A stretch of DNA of 64,000 nucleotides from Variovorax paradoxus (GTDB lineage: Bacteria > Pseudomonadota > Gammaproteobacteria > Burkholderiales > Burkholderiaceae_C): the NCBI RefSeq assembly GCF_018614875.1, contig NZ_JAGGNW010000017.1, positions 93,607-157,606 on the forward strand, written 5' to 3'. Positions 16,263-26,222 of this stretch are shown here, one piece after another. Made by a program: the position numbers and the translations under genes. Numbering within the stretch: the first letter of the stretch is position 1; the number at the start of each line of letters is the position of its first letter. The notes below the pieces were generated by a model. That model had not been told where the DNA came from. It searched no databases and worked only from the letters and a program-made list of their open reading frames with translations.

Positions 16263-18472
16263 ATGAAATTCGACACACCCGCCACCACCAATCCCATCGA
16301 CCAGCTCAAGATCATCGGCAAGCCGACGGACCGCATCGACGGGCCAGTCAAAACCACAGGCACCGCGCGCTACGCCTATGAACGCAACACGGAGGTTCCC
16401 AACGCCGCCTACGGCTACGTGGTGGGCGCCGGCATCGCCAAAGGCCGCATCGCCTCGATGGACCTGAGTGCCGCGCGCGCGGCACCGGGCGTGCTGGCCA
16501 TCGTCACTGCGCGCAATGCCGGCAAGCTCGGCAAGGGCGACTTCAATACGGCCAAGCTCCTGGGCGGCGCCGAGATCGATCACTACCACCAGGCGGTCGC
16601 GCTCGTGGTGGCCAACACCTTCGAGCAGGCACGCGCCGCGGCGCAGCTGGTGCGGATCGAATACACGCGTGCGCCCGGCCGCTTCGACCTGGCCGCCGAA
16701 AAGGATGCGGCGCAGATGCCCAAGTCCACTCCGTTTTCCGGCGAGCCGCAAACGAAGACGGGCGATTTCCCGGGCGCGTTCGCGGCGGCCGCCGTGCAGC
16801 TCGATGCAACCTACACCACACCCGACGAATCGCACGCCATGATGGAGCCGCACGCCTCCATCGCGCAGTGGAAGGGCGACAAGCTCACCCTCTGGACGTC
16901 GAACCAGATGATCGCCTGGAGCGTCGGCGATGTGGCCAAGACGCTCGGCATCCCGAAAGAAAATGTGCGACTGGTCTCGCCTTCATTGGCGGCGGCTTCG
17001 GCGGCAAGCTGTTCGTGCGGGCGGATGCGATGCTTGCCGCGCTGGGCGCGCGGGCGGCCAAGCGGCCCGTGAAGGTGGCCTTGCAGCGGCCCTTGATGAT
17101 GAACAACACCACGCACCGGCCGGCCACCATCCAGCGCATCCGCATCGGTGCCGCGAGGGACGGCAAGATCACCGCCATCGCCCACGAAGGCTGGTCCGGC
17201 GACCTGCCGGGCGGGCAGCCGGAGACGGCGGTCAACCAGAGCCGGCTGCTGTACGCCGGCGCCAACCGGCTGACGACCACGCGGCTGGCCGTGCTGGACC
17301 TGCCCGAGGGCAATGCCATGCGCGCGCCGGGCGAGGCGCCGGGCCTGATGGCGCTGGAGATCGCCATGGACGAGATGGCGGAGAAGCTCGGGCTCGACCC
17401 GATCGAATTCCGCGTGCGAAACGACACGCAGGTCGATCCGGAGAAACCGGAGCGCCCCTTTTCGCAGCGCAGGCTGATCGAATGCCTGCGCACCGGGGCC
17501 GAACGCTTCGGCTGGGGCAAGCGCAACGCAGCCCCGGGACAGCAGCGCGAGGGACGCTGGCTGGTGGGAATGGGCGTTGCCGCTGCATTCCGCAACAACC
17601 TTCTGATGAAGTCGGCCGCGCGCGTGCGCCTGGACAACCGGGGCATGGTCACGGTGGAAACCGACATGACCGACATCGGGACCGGGTCGTACACCATCAT
17701 CGCGCAGACCGCCGCCGAGACGATGGGCGTGACGCTCGACAAAGTGCTCGTGCGCCTGGGCGACTCGGCCTATCCCGTGTCGGCCGGCTCCGGCGGGCAG
17801 TGGGGCGGCAACAACTCGACCTCGGGTGTCTACGCGGCGTGCATGAAGCTGCGCGAGGCCGTGGCGAGCAAGCTGGGCTTCGCCGCGGCCGACGCGGAGT
17901 TCTCGGACGGCATGGTGCGCGCCGGCGGGCGCGCGGTGCCGCTCGCCGAAGCAGCGGGCACAGGCGGCCTGGTGGCCGAGGACGGCATCGAGTACGGCGA
18001 CCTCGACAAGAAGTACCAGCAGTCCACCTTCGGCGCCCACTTCGTGGAGGTTGGTGTCGACGCCGCCACCGGCGAGATACGCGTCCGGCGCATGCTCGCG
18101 GTGTGCGCCGCCGGGCGCATCCTGAACCCCAAGTCCGCCCGCAGCCAGGTGATCGGTGCCATGACGATGGGCGTCGGCGGGGCGCTGATGGAGGAGCTGG
18201 CGCTCGACAAGCGGCACGGCTTCTTCGTCAACCACGACCTGGCGGGCTACGAGGTGCCGGTGCACGCCGACATCCCCCATCAGGAGGTGATCTTCCTGGA
18301 CGAGACGGACCCGATCTCATCGCCGATGAAGGCCAAGGGGGTCGGTGAGCTCGGCATCTGCGGCGTCGCGGCCGCGGTGGCCAACGCCGTCTACAACGCC
18401 ACGGGCGCTCGGGTGCGCAACTACCCGATCACGCTCGACAAGCTGCTGGATCGCTTGCCGCCGGTGGCGTGA
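16263..18472 (+). pseudogene. paoC: paoC-like molybdopterin-binding subunit, interrupted by a one-base frameshift
   Basis: The 5' part (from ATG 16263) reads IGKPTDRIDGPVKTTGTARY and continues normally to NVRLVSP. There the frame shifts: the family motif FIGGGFGGKL is encoded in the next frame, which then stays open to 18472. Joining the two needs one extra base at about 16980-16982 (a base lost from a CGCC/TTC stretch). The downstream part is intact, with the catalytic-glutamate motif KGVGELGICG near the end. As written, translation would stop at 17072 and give about 269 residues, without the molybdenum site. Either a real recent inactivation or a sequencing error; both flanking genes are intact. 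Confidence 0.9.
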
Positions 18473-18591
18473 GGCGGAGCGGGGCGGGGTGTCGGCGCGA
18501 CGGCCGATATTCGACAGATGCAGCCGTGCCGTGTGCCTCAGAAGACAAAAACGTCGAGTTGCATGGGCCGGGAGCCGAGGTGTCTCTAAAA

Positions 18592-18609
18592 TGAGCAGAA
18601 TATTGAGCA
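18592..18609. promoter_or_regulatory. Direct repeat TGAGCA upstream of a TA module
   Basis: TGAGCA occurs at 18592-18597 and 18604-18609, a 12-base period, in an AT-richer patch just ahead of the antitoxin gene. Type II antitoxins usually bind short repeats in their own promoter, so this is a candidate autoregulatory site. Confidence 0.3.
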
Positions 18610-18631
18610 TTCCTCGGTTCTTGGAGAATCC

Positions 18632-18943
18632 ATGTCCATTTCGGTTCGAGACATCGTCCCATTTTCAACTGCACGCACGCATCTTTCGGATCTCGTGTTG
18701 GAAGTGCAGAACGGCGCGGAAAAAATCATCACGAAGAACGGGGAGCCGGCTGTGGCCGTGATCGATGCCAAACGGCTTGATCACTATCACCGGCTCGAGC
18801 GTGCGCGCATCCACCTGTTGTTGCTGGACGAGGTCGACCAAGGACTGGCAGACGTGCAGACCGGCCACACGGTCGATGCACTGAAAGGCTTCGCGCAGCT
18901 GAAACTGAAGCACAAGGCCCGGGCCGGCGGTACGGCCGGCTGA
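18632..18943 (+). CDS. Phd/YefM-family antitoxin
   Basis: A 103-residue antitoxin. The N-terminal half SISVRDIVPFSTARTHLSDLV, followed by EKIITKNGEPAVAVIDAKRL, is the typical Phd/YefM dimerisation and DNA-binding fold. The C-terminal part should wrap around the toxin. It has a GGAG ribosome site before the ATG, and the toxin gene starts one base after its stop. The pair probably forms a self-regulating type II toxin-antitoxin module. Confidence 0.88.
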   Translation: MSISVRDIVPFSTARTHLSDLVLEVQNGAEKIITKNGEPAVAVIDAKRLDHYHRLERARIHLLLLDEVDQGLADVQTGHTVDALKGFAQLKLKHKARAGGTAG

Positions 18944-18944
18944 A

Positions 18945-19367
18945 ATGGCCGGCAGCAATGAAGAAGAGGGGGCATCGCTTGCGCTCGTACGATTCGCGCG
19001 CAACTTTGCATCGAACCTCGAGAGCATCGAAGCGTTCTGGACCGAAAACGATTTCGCGCAAGGTTATGAGCGCCTGCTCGACACGCTGACCGATGTCGTT
19101 GTTCCGAACCTGCAGCGACACCCTCGCATGGGTCGGCGTTTCCTGAGTCGAGCCGTCGAATCCGTTGAGGCGAAGCGGCTGCTCGAGCGCATTGGCGGGC
19201 GGCTTTCCGCCTTGGGCCCCGATGCTCAAGTACGCGAGTACGTGATGGACGAGTACCTGGTCCTTTACCTTGTGACTGGCGGTGGCACTGCTGAACCGAG
19301 CGTCGTCCAGTTGTTGGCGATCAAGCATCACAAGCAACTCGGCTTTGCGGTGCTTGGTGAAAGGTGA
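18945..19367 (+). CDS. RelE/ParE-superfamily toxin
   Basis: A 140-residue toxin-like protein. VRFARNFASNLESIEAFW near residue 15 is the amphipathic N-terminal helix region of ParE/RelE proteins. PNLQRHPRMGRRFLSR gives the conserved hairpin turn, and REYVMDEYLVLYLV and VVQLLAIKHHKQLGF the C-terminal strands. It is longer than most ParE toxins (about 100 residues), with an insertion around SVEAKRLLERIGGRLSALG. Paired with the Phd-like antitoxin directly upstream. Target (ribosome or gyrase) not readable. Confidence 0.82.
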   Translation: MAGSNEEEGASLALVRFARNFASNLESIEAFWTENDFAQGYERLLDTLTDVVVPNLQRHPRMGRRFLSRAVESVEAKRLLERIGGRLSALGPDAQVREYVMDEYLVLYLVTGGGTAEPSVVQLLAIKHHKQLGFAVLGER

Positions 19368-19432
19368 GCCTGCATCACTGGCCAGACATTCGGGTTTCTC
19401 CTCGTTTTTTAGTTATCAATTAAAACTACATT

Positions 19433-19449
19433 GGTTATCTCAAATAACC
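19433..19449. promoter_or_regulatory. Inverted repeat GGTTAT-N5-ATAACC before the tannase gene
   Basis: A perfect 6-bp inverted repeat (19433-19438 and 19444-19449) in an AT-rich patch that also contains AGTT-N9-AACT at 19411-19427. It sits 40 bases ahead of the esterase start and looks like an operator for a dimeric regulator. No regulator gene is adjacent. Confidence 0.4.
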
Positions 19450-19488
19450 TTTGTGGCTGACGAAACGCCGCCGGCCGAGGAGACAAGC

Positions 19489-21279
19489 ATGGATCACATC
19501 GTGTCATCGTCGTGGCGGCCGGCATGGGCCGTGGTGGGTGCGGCGGCATTGCTCGCGGCTTGCGGTGGAGGCGGAGGCGGAAGCGGCATTTCGTTCCTGC
19601 CGATCGCTCCGGCCGTGCCGGACACACCGGCGCCTGCGCCGGCCGCTCCGCCACCCACGCCTTCCTCGGAGGCCCGGCCCGGCACGCTGCAGTCGTGCAG
19701 CGACCTCGCGAGCAAGGCAGCCTTCAGCGGCACGGCCTACACCAGCATCACTTCCGTGGCGGCCGGTACGTTCACGGTGGCCGGCGTGAGCACGCCCACG
19801 CCGGCGCACTGCCTGGTGCAGGGAAAGATGAACGAACGCACCAGCAGCGTCGACGGCCGCACCTATGCGATCGGCTTCGAAATGCGCTTGCCGGTCGACT
19901 GGAACGGGCGCTTCTTCTACCAGGCCAACGGCGGGTTGGACGGGAGCGTGGTTCCGGCGTCGGGAAGCATCGGAGGAGGGTCGCCCACGACCACGGCGCT
20001 GCACATGGGCTTTGCCGTGATCAGCTCCGATGCGGGCCACTCCGGCGCACAGATCCCGGTCTTCGGCATCGATCCGCAGGCACGGCTGGACTACGGCTAC
20101 AACACCGTCGCGCAACTGACGCCGATGGCCAAGAACCTGATCGCGAAGGCCTATGGCCGCGCGGCCGACCGCTCCTATTTCGGCGGCTGCTCGAACGGCG
20201 GCCGCCATGCGATGGTGGCTGCCGCACGGTCCGCCAACGAGTACGACGGCATCGTGGCGGGCGACCCGGGTTTCAACCTGCCGAAGGCCGCGGTCGCGCA
20301 GCTCTACGGGGTCCAGCAATACGCCCAGGTGACGACCGCCAACACCTCCGCCGGAAAACCGGATCTGCAGACGGCCTTCACGCAGGCGGAGATGGACACG
20401 GTCGCCAATGCGGTGCTGTCGAAGTGCGATGCGCTGGACGGTGCGACCGACGGCATGGTCGCGGATGTGCGGGCGTGCAAGGCCGTCTTCAAGCTGGCCA
20501 CCGACGTGCCCACGTGCAGCGGTGCCCGCGACGGCACCTGCCTCACGGCCGCGCAGAAGACCGTGCTCGACAACGTGTTCACCGGCGCGCGCAACACTGC
20601 GGGCACCGCGCTCTACAGCAGCTTTCCCTACGACGCAGGCATCAACCGCGCCGATTGGCGCCAGTGGAAGTTCTCGAACTCCCAGAACCTGGACACCGCC
20701 GCGGTCGGGTTCGTGTTCAGCTCGCCGCCGCTGGGCACGGGCCGTCCCTCGGGCATCGACTTCGCGCTGGGCTTCAGCATGGACAGCGACGCGCCCAGCA
20801 TCTTCGCGACCACCGCGCTCTACACCGAGTCGGCCATGTCCTTCATGACGCCGCCCAACCCGGGCAACCTCGCGACGCTGCGCGATCGCGGCAGCAAGCT
20901 CATGGTCTACCACGGCACCAGCGACGCCGTGTTCTCGTCGGACGACACGACGCGCTGGTACGACGAACTGCGTGCTGCGAACGGCGGCGATGCCTCCGGC
21001 TTTGCGCGCTTCTTCCCCGTGCCCGGCATGAACCATTGCGGGCGCGGTGCGGCGACGGACCAGTTCGACATGCTGACGCCGCTGGTGGCGTGGGTGGAGA
21101 AAGGCAAGGCACCCGATCTCGTCGTCGCCACCGCGCGCGGCACAGGTGCCAACGTGGTCAACACGGAGTTGCCCGCCGGCTGGTCGGCCGCCCGCACGCG
21201 GCCCCTGTGCCCGTACCCGAAGGTTGCGACCTATGTGAGCGGCGATCTCGAATCGGCTGCCAGCTTCGCTTGCAAGTAG
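19489..21279 (+). CDS. Tannase/feruloyl esterase family lipoprotein
   Basis: A 596-residue alpha/beta hydrolase of the tannase family (tannase, feruloyl esterase, MHETase relatives). The N-terminus is a lipoprotein signal with lipobox LAAC (Cys25), then a Gly- and Pro/Ala-rich linker (about 26-62). The nucleophile is Ser235 in YFGGCSNGGRHA; the acid lies in YHGTSDAVFSSDDT and the histidine in PGMNHCGRG. Paired cysteines around the active site (GCS and MNHC) match the disulfide that joins the catalytic residues in this family. It should hydrolyse ester bonds of plant phenolics or similar at the cell surface. Start set by GAGGAG before ATG 19489. It converges on the next gene, 10 bases away. 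Confidence 0.9.
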   Translation: MDHIVSSSWRPAWAVVGAAALLAACGGGGGGSGISFLPIAPAVPDTPAPAPAAPPPTPSSEARPGTLQSCSDLASKAAFSGTAYTSITSVAAGTFTVAGVSTPTPAHCLVQGKMNERTSSVDGRTYAIGFEMRLPVDWNGRFFYQANGGLDGSVVPASGSIGGGSPTTTALHMGFAVISSDAGHSGAQIPVFGIDPQARLDYGYNTVAQLTPMAKNLIAKAYGRAADRSYFGGCSNGGRHAMVAAARSANEYDGIVAGDPGFNLPKAAVAQLYGVQQYAQVTTANTSAGKPDLQTAFTQAEMDTVANAVLSKCDALDGATDGMVADVRACKAVFKLATDVPTCSGARDGTCLTAAQKTVLDNVFTGARNTAGTALYSSFPYDAGINRADWRQWKFSNSQNLDTAAVGFVFSSPPLGTGRPSGIDFALGFSMDSDAPSIFATTALYTESAMSFMTPPNPGNLATLRDRGSKLMVYHGTSDAVFSSDDTTRWYDELRAANGGDASGFARFFPVPGMNHCGRGAATDQFDMLTPLVAWVEKGKAPDLVVATARGTGANVVNTELPAGWSAARTRPLCPYPKVATYVSGDLESAASFACK

Positions 21280-21289
21280 GCGGCCCAGC

Positions 21290-21835
21290 TCACACGCGAA
21301 GCGCCGCGCGGAAGCCCCTGGCAGCGTAGTACGACTGTGCGCCGTTGTGATAGACGAACACCTGGTCGTAGCGCCGGTCGCAGAAGAGGGCGCCGCCGAG
21401 CGCCCTGACCTCAGGCGGCGTTCTGACCCAGCTGGAAGTCTTGGCATCGAACTCGCCGAGCTTCTGTAGCTGGCGGTACTCCTGCTCGCTGAGAAGGTCG
21501 ATGCCCATCGCGGCAGCCATCTCGACCGCGCTGCCCTGCGGCTTGTGTTCTTTACGAGATTCGAGCGCGTCCCGGTCGTAGCAGATGCTTCTGCGGCCAC
21601 TGGGTGTCTCCGCGGAGCAATCGCAGAACGTGCAGCGGCCGGTTCTTGCGTCCCGAGCGATGACATCAGGTTCTCCGCCGGTCGCCTCCATCTCGCGCAG
21701 CGATTTCAGTGCGCCGGGATGGGCTTCGAGCCTGGCTCGTACGTCGGCCCACGCGACGGCCGGGTGCCGCTGCATGTTGTTCTCGAAGCGGGTCTTCAAT
21801 GCCTGGAGAAGCTCTTCCCGTTCTTGCGCCTTCAT
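21290..21835 (-). CDS. DUF4256 domain-containing protein
   Basis: A 181-residue protein matching DUF4256 almost end to end: RFENNMQRHP-W--V near the start, then GRRSICYDRDALESRKEHKP, GSAVEMAAAMGIDLLSEQEY, GEFDAKTSSWVRTPPEVR, GALFCDRRYDQVFVYHNGAQ and SYYAARGFR. The family is widespread and of unknown function; it is cytosolic with no signal or membrane segment. The ATG at 21835 matches the family N-terminus. It diverges from the gene at 21967. Confidence 0.9.
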   Translation of the reverse strand: MKAQEREELLQALKTRFENNMQRHPAVAWADVRARLEAHPGALKSLREMEATGGEPDVIARDARTGRCTFCDCSAETPSGRRSICYDRDALESRKEHKPQGSAVEMAAAMGIDLLSEQEYRQLQKLGEFDAKTSSWVRTPPEVRALGGALFCDRRYDQVFVYHNGAQSYYAARGFRAALRV

Positions 21836-21966
21836 GGTCCTGGGGTGCGTCTGGGTCGGTTGCAGGTGTGCTGTGCGCGTGGCAGTTTGCCAGAATGACA
21901 TGCGCAGCGCGCGGGAGTATGCTTTTGGGATCGCGCAGGAAATGGCTCGCCCATGGAGGTGCCAGC

Positions 21967-22428
21967 ATGACCAGTCCAGCCCGTTCGTTGCTCCGTACGC
22001 CAGCGCCGGAGGAACAGATCGATCTTCCGGCCAGGATGGTGGGAGAGGGGTTCCAGATTGCTGCCCGCTCGCAGAAGACCTACGTCGCCACCGGAGCACC
22101 CGTTGTCTTCTTTGACATCGTCTCCGACGATGGCAACCGCATCGGCATCGCCAACGCGATCCTCGAACCGCGTGCCGATGCCGTGGCAGGCATCGGGCAT
22201 GTCTGCGTGACGCTGAGCGAGGAGCACGCCTCTGTCGAGTTGCTGACACAGATCGCTGATGTCCTTGTCGACTACGCCTTGGAATCGGGACTGTCCGAAG
22301 TCATGATCGTCGTGCCAGGATCGCATTCCGACGCCGTGGAGGCGTGCTGCAGGCTCGACCCGGTCTCGTCGGCTGCGACGCGCATCGGCCACGGGGTCGA
22401 AGGACAGGCCTATCTGTATCGCAGGTAG
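21967..22428 (+). CDS. Hypothetical protein, possibly GNAT-like
   Basis: A 153-residue protein I cannot place firmly. The centre reads FFDIVSDDGNRIGIANAILEP, then GIGHVCVTLSEEHASVELLTQIADVLVDYALESGLSEVMIVVPG. This strand-strand-helix-strand order resembles a GNAT acyltransferase core, but the acetyl-CoA loop (Q/R-x-x-G-x-G/A) is not visible, so an acyltransferase activity should not be assumed. No signal peptide. It is divergent from the DUF4256 gene across about 130 bases. Confidence 0.6.
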   Translation: MTSPARSLLRTPAPEEQIDLPARMVGEGFQIAARSQKTYVATGAPVVFFDIVSDDGNRIGIANAILEPRADAVAGIGHVCVTLSEEHASVELLTQIADVLVDYALESGLSEVMIVVPGSHSDAVEACCRLDPVSSAATRIGHGVEGQAYLYRR

Positions 22429-22572
22429 TGGGGCGCCAACGCGCAGGGCCTGCACCTTGACGGGACCTGCGGGATTCCACCAAGGCCCCGCCCCTGCCCG
22501 CGCGGCGCATACTGGTCGCAGCGCCGCTCGTCGGTCCCTCCGGGGTTCCGGGCGGCAGCCAGGAGACACGCC

Positions 22573-24372
22573 TTGCAGCGAACGAATATTGCCGACCCGG
22601 CCTATTTCCACAAGGTCGTCGATTGCCAGTACGCCTGCCCGGCGCACACCCCCGTCCCCGAATACATCCGCATGATCGCGCAGGGCCGCTACAGCGACGC
22701 CTACATGATCAACTGGGTCTCCAACGTCTTTCCCGGCATCCTGGGGCGCACCTGCGACCGGCCTTGCGAGCCGGCCTGCCGGCGCGGGCGGGTGGAGGAA
22801 AGCAATGCCCAAGCGCCGGAGCCGGTGGCAATCTGCCGGCTCAAGCGCGTGGCGGCCGACATGAAGGACGACGTGCGCGCGCGCATGCCGAAGCTCGCGC
22901 CGAAGAACGGCAAGCGTGTGGCCTGCGTCGGCGCGGGGCCGGCCTCGCTCACCGTGGCGCGCGACCTCGCGCCGCTGGGCTACGAAGTGACGGTGTTCGA
23001 CAGCGAGGCCAAGGCCGGCGGCTTCATCCGCACGCAGATCCCGCGCTTTCGCCTGCCGGAATCGGTGATCGACGAGGAGACGGGCTACATCCTGGATTTG
23101 GGCGTCGAATTCCGCGGCGGCGAGCGCATCGGCTCGATGAAGGCGCTGATGGCCGAGGGATGGGACGCGATCTTCGTCGGCTGCGGCGCGCCGCGCGGGC
23201 GCGACCTGGACGTCCCGGGCCGCCGGGAAGCGGCGGCCAGCATCCACATTGGCATCGACTGGCTGAATTCCGTTTCCTTCGGCCACGTCAGCAGCATCGG
23301 CCAGCGCGTGATCGTGCTGGGCGGCGGCAACACGGCGATGGATTGCTGCCGATCGGCCCGTCGCCTGGGCGGCACCGACGTGAAGGTCATCGTGCGCAGC
23401 GGCTTCGACGAAATGAAGGCCTCGCCCTGGGAAAAGGAAGACGCCCAGCACGAAGGCATTCCGATCATCGACTTCCATGTGCCCAAGGCCTTCGTTCACG
23501 AGGACGGCAAGCTGCTCGGCATGCGCTTCGAGATCGTCCGTGCCGAATACGACGGCCAGGGCCGACGCACGCTGGTGCCCACCGGCGAGCCGGACGCGTA
23601 CTTCGAGTGCGACGAGGTGCTGGTGGCGGTGGGCCAGGAAAACGCCTTCCCGTGGATCGAGCGCGATTGCGGTATCGACTTCGACACCTCGGGCCTGCCG
23701 GTGCTGGAAAAGGACACCTTCCAGTCGACGCTGCCCCACGTGTTCTTCGGCGGCGATGCGGCCTTCGGTCCCAAGAACATCATCACCGCCGTGGCCCACG
23801 GCCATGAGGCTGCGGTGTCGATCGACAAGCTGCTGCACGCCGAGCCGGTCTATGTTCGCCCGGCGCCCATGACCAACCTGGTGTCGCAGAAGATGGGCAT
23901 CCACGAGTGGAGCTACGACAACGACACCTCCAACGACCTGCGCTACAAGGTGCCGTGGGCCAAGGCCGAGGCGGCGCTGGCCAGCATCCGGGTGGAGGTG
24001 GAGCTGGGCTTCGACGCCGCCACCGCCTTCAAGGAGGCCGAGCGCTGCCTGAACTGCGACGTGCAGACCGTGTTCACCGAGACCGCCTGCATCGAATGCG
24101 ATGCCTGCGTGGACATCTGCCCGATGGATTGCATCAGCTTCACCGCCAATGGCGAGGAAGATGAGCTGCGGGCCCGGCTCAAGGCGCCAGCGCTCAACCT
24201 GGCGCAGGACCTGTACGTGTCCGGCGGGCTCAAGACAGGCCGCGTGATGGTCAAGGACGAGGACGTCTGCCTGCACTGCGGCCTGTGCGCCGAGCGCTGC
24301 CCCACCGGGGCGTGGGACATGCAGAAGTTCCTGCTGAAGATGACGCCGGCGGGGCAGGGGGTTGCCCGATGA
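22573..24372 (+). CDS. FAD-dependent GltD-like oxidoreductase with ferredoxin domain (KorC-type electron-transfer subunit)
   Basis: A 599-residue protein starting at TTG with a strong AGGAG site. The N-terminal GltD-type 4Fe-4S region (CQYACPAH, GRTCDRPCEPACRRGRVEE) leads to an FAD Rossmann fold (VGAGPAS near 121) and an NAD(P) fold (GGGNTA near 249). The C-terminus holds two 4Fe-4S clusters, CIECDACVDICP near 506 and CLHCGLCAERCP near 565. It should carry electrons between NAD(P) and the iron-sulfur centres of the KorAB enzyme encoded next. A comparable FAD subunit (KorC) occurs with 2-oxoglutarate oxidoreductase in Thauera and Azoarcus. Its stop overlaps korA by four bases. Confidence 0.9.
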   Translation: MQRTNIADPAYFHKVVDCQYACPAHTPVPEYIRMIAQGRYSDAYMINWVSNVFPGILGRTCDRPCEPACRRGRVEESNAQAPEPVAICRLKRVAADMKDDVRARMPKLAPKNGKRVACVGAGPASLTVARDLAPLGYEVTVFDSEAKAGGFIRTQIPRFRLPESVIDEETGYILDLGVEFRGGERIGSMKALMAEGWDAIFVGCGAPRGRDLDVPGRREAAASIHIGIDWLNSVSFGHVSSIGQRVIVLGGGNTAMDCCRSARRLGGTDVKVIVRSGFDEMKASPWEKEDAQHEGIPIIDFHVPKAFVHEDGKLLGMRFEIVRAEYDGQGRRTLVPTGEPDAYFECDEVLVAVGQENAFPWIERDCGIDFDTSGLPVLEKDTFQSTLPHVFFGGDAAFGPKNIITAVAHGHEAAVSIDKLLHAEPVYVRPAPMTNLVSQKMGIHEWSYDNDTSNDLRYKVPWAKAEAALASIRVEVELGFDAATAFKEAERCLNCDVQTVFTETACIECDACVDICPMDCISFTANGEEDELRARLKAPALNLAQDLYVSGGLKTGRVMVKDEDVCLHCGLCAERCPTGAWDMQKFLLKMTPAGQGVAR

Positions 24373-26222
24373 GTGCCGTCCCGCAGATCGAGGCGGTCAA
24401 TGACTTCGTCATCAAGTTCGCCAACGTCAACGGCTCGGGTTCGGCCTCGGCCAACGAGCTGTTCGCCAAGGCGATCCTGCGCATGGGCGTGCCGGTGAGC
24501 CCGCGCAACATCTTCCCCAGCAACATCCAGGGCCTGCCGACCTGGTACGAGGTGCGCGTGACCGAAGAGGGCCATCTGGGGCGGCGCGGCGGCACCGACA
24601 TGATGGTGGCGATGAACCCGCAGACCTGGGACGCCGACCTGGCCGAACTGGAGCCCGGCGGCTACCTCTTCTACGACAGCACGCGGCCGCTGCCGCCGTC
24701 GAAATTCCGCAGCGACATCCGCGTGATCGGCATGCCGCTGACCGAGATCTGCAACGCCGTCTACCAGGACCCGCGCCAGCGCCAGCTGTTCAAGAACATC
24801 GTCTACGTGGGCGCCCTGGCCATCCTGCTCGGCATCGAGCCGGAAGTGGTCGAGAAGCTGTTCGGCGAGCAGTACAAGGGCAAGGAAAAGCTCTTGGCCT
24901 CCAACGTGCAGGCGCTGCACCTGGGCTGCGACTTCGCGCGGGAGAACCTGCGCGAACCCGTGGGGCTGCAGGTGCGGCGCGCCGACCGCGTGGGCGACCG
25001 CATCTTCGTGGACGGCAACAGCGCCGCGGCACTGGGCTGCGTGTACGGCGGGGCGACGGTCGCGGCCTGGTATCCGATCACGCCGTCGTCCTCGGTGGCC
25101 GAGGCCTTCCAGAAGTACTGCACCAAATTCCGCGTCGACCCGGCCACCGGCCAGCACCGCTTCGCCATCGTGCAGGCGGAAGACGAGCTCGCCTCGATCG
25201 GCATGGTGGTGGGCGCCGGCTGGAACGGCGCGCGAGCCTTCACCGCGACCTCGGGGCCGGGCATTTCGCTGATGGCCGAGTTCATCGGGCTGGCCTACTT
25301 TGCCGAGATCCCGGTCACGCTCATCAACGTGCAGCGCGGCGGCCCTTCCACCGGCATGCCGACGCGCACGCAGCAGGCCGACATCCTGTCCTGCGCGTAT
25401 GCCTCGCACGGCGACACCAAGCACGTGTTGCTGTTTCCCGAGGATCCGCACGAATGCTTCGAGCATGCGGCGGCCGCGCTGGACCTGGCCGATCGGCTGC
25501 AGACGCCGGTGTTCCTGATGACCGACCTGGACATCGGCATGAACCAGCGCCTGTGCACGCCCTTTGCCTGGGACGACAGCAAGGCCTACGACCGTGGCAA
25601 GGTCATGAGCGCAGAGGAGCTGGAGGCGGGCCGCGACTTCGGCCGCTACAAGGATGTGGACGGCGACGGCATTCCCTGGCGCACGCTGCCGGGCACGCAC
25701 CCGACCAAGGGCAGCTACTTCACGCGCGGCACCACGCGCGACGCCTACGCCCGGTACTCGGAGCGCGGACCGGACTACATCTACAACATGGAGCGGCTGC
25801 TGAAGAAGTTCGCGACCGCGGCCACGCTGGTGCCGCAGCCGGTGCTGCGGCCCGCCGCCGAAAAGACCGCGCTGGGCGTGATCTATTTCGGTTCGACCAG
25901 CCCGGCCATGCACGAGGCGCTGCAGGCGCTGGAAGAGCTCGGCATCCACCTCGATGCGCTGCGGCTGCGCGCTTTTCCCTTTCCGGACAGCGTGGTGCAG
26001 TTCCTGGCGCGGCACGACAAGGTGTTCGTGGTCGAGCAGAACCGCGACGCCCAGATGCGCAGCCTGCTGGTGAACGAGCTGGACATCGATCCCGCCCGGC
26101 TGCTCCGCGTGCTGCATTTCGACGGCACGCCGATCACGGCGCGCTTCATTGTCCAGGCGATCAGCGCGCATGTGCCGCAGGCGCACGCATCCGGCAGCAC
26201 CGGCATGAAGGAGCCCGCATGA
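24369..26222 (+). CDS. korA: 2-oxoacid:acceptor oxidoreductase, fused gamma-alpha subunit
   Basis: A 617-residue subunit. The gamma domain comes first (about 10-190; FANVNGSGSASANELFAKAILRMG), followed by the alpha pyrimidine-binding domain (GGATVAAWYPITPSSSVAEAF near 222-242, and QAEDELASIGMVVGAGWNGARAFTATSGPG). The enzyme oxidatively decarboxylates 2-oxoacids to acyl-CoA with thiamine diphosphate and iron-sulfur clusters. The long GMPTRTQQADIL segment is the usual substrate-channel region. 2-Oxoglutarate is the likeliest substrate by resemblance to KorA, but indolepyruvate or branched-chain oxoacids cannot be excluded. ATGA overlaps join it to both neighbours. Confidence 0.92.
   Translation: MSAVPQIEAVNDFVIKFANVNGSGSASANELFAKAILRMGVPVSPRNIFPSNIQGLPTWYEVRVTEEGHLGRRGGTDMMVAMNPQTWDADLAELEPGGYLFYDSTRPLPPSKFRSDIRVIGMPLTEICNAVYQDPRQRQLFKNIVYVGALAILLGIEPEVVEKLFGEQYKGKEKLLASNVQALHLGCDFARENLREPVGLQVRRADRVGDRIFVDGNSAAALGCVYGGATVAAWYPITPSSSVAEAFQKYCTKFRVDPATGQHRFAIVQAEDELASIGMVVGAGWNGARAFTATSGPGISLMAEFIGLAYFAEIPVTLINVQRGGPSTGMPTRTQQADILSCAYASHGDTKHVLLFPEDPHECFEHAAAALDLADRLQTPVFLMTDLDIGMNQRLCTPFAWDDSKAYDRGKVMSAEELEAGRDFGRYKDVDGDGIPWRTLPGTHPTKGSYFTRGTTRDAYARYSERGPDYIYNMERLLKKFATAATLVPQPVLRPAAEKTALGVIYFGSTSPAMHEALQALEELGIHLDALRLRAFPFPDSVVQFLARHDKVFVVEQNRDAQMRSLLVNELDIDPARLLRVLHFDGTPITARFIVQAISAHVPQAHASGSTGMKEPA

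Noticed and set aside
21967..22428. Calling this gene a GNAT acetyltransferase outright
   Set aside because: The acetyl-CoA-binding loop is not visible, so only a fold resemblance is claimed.
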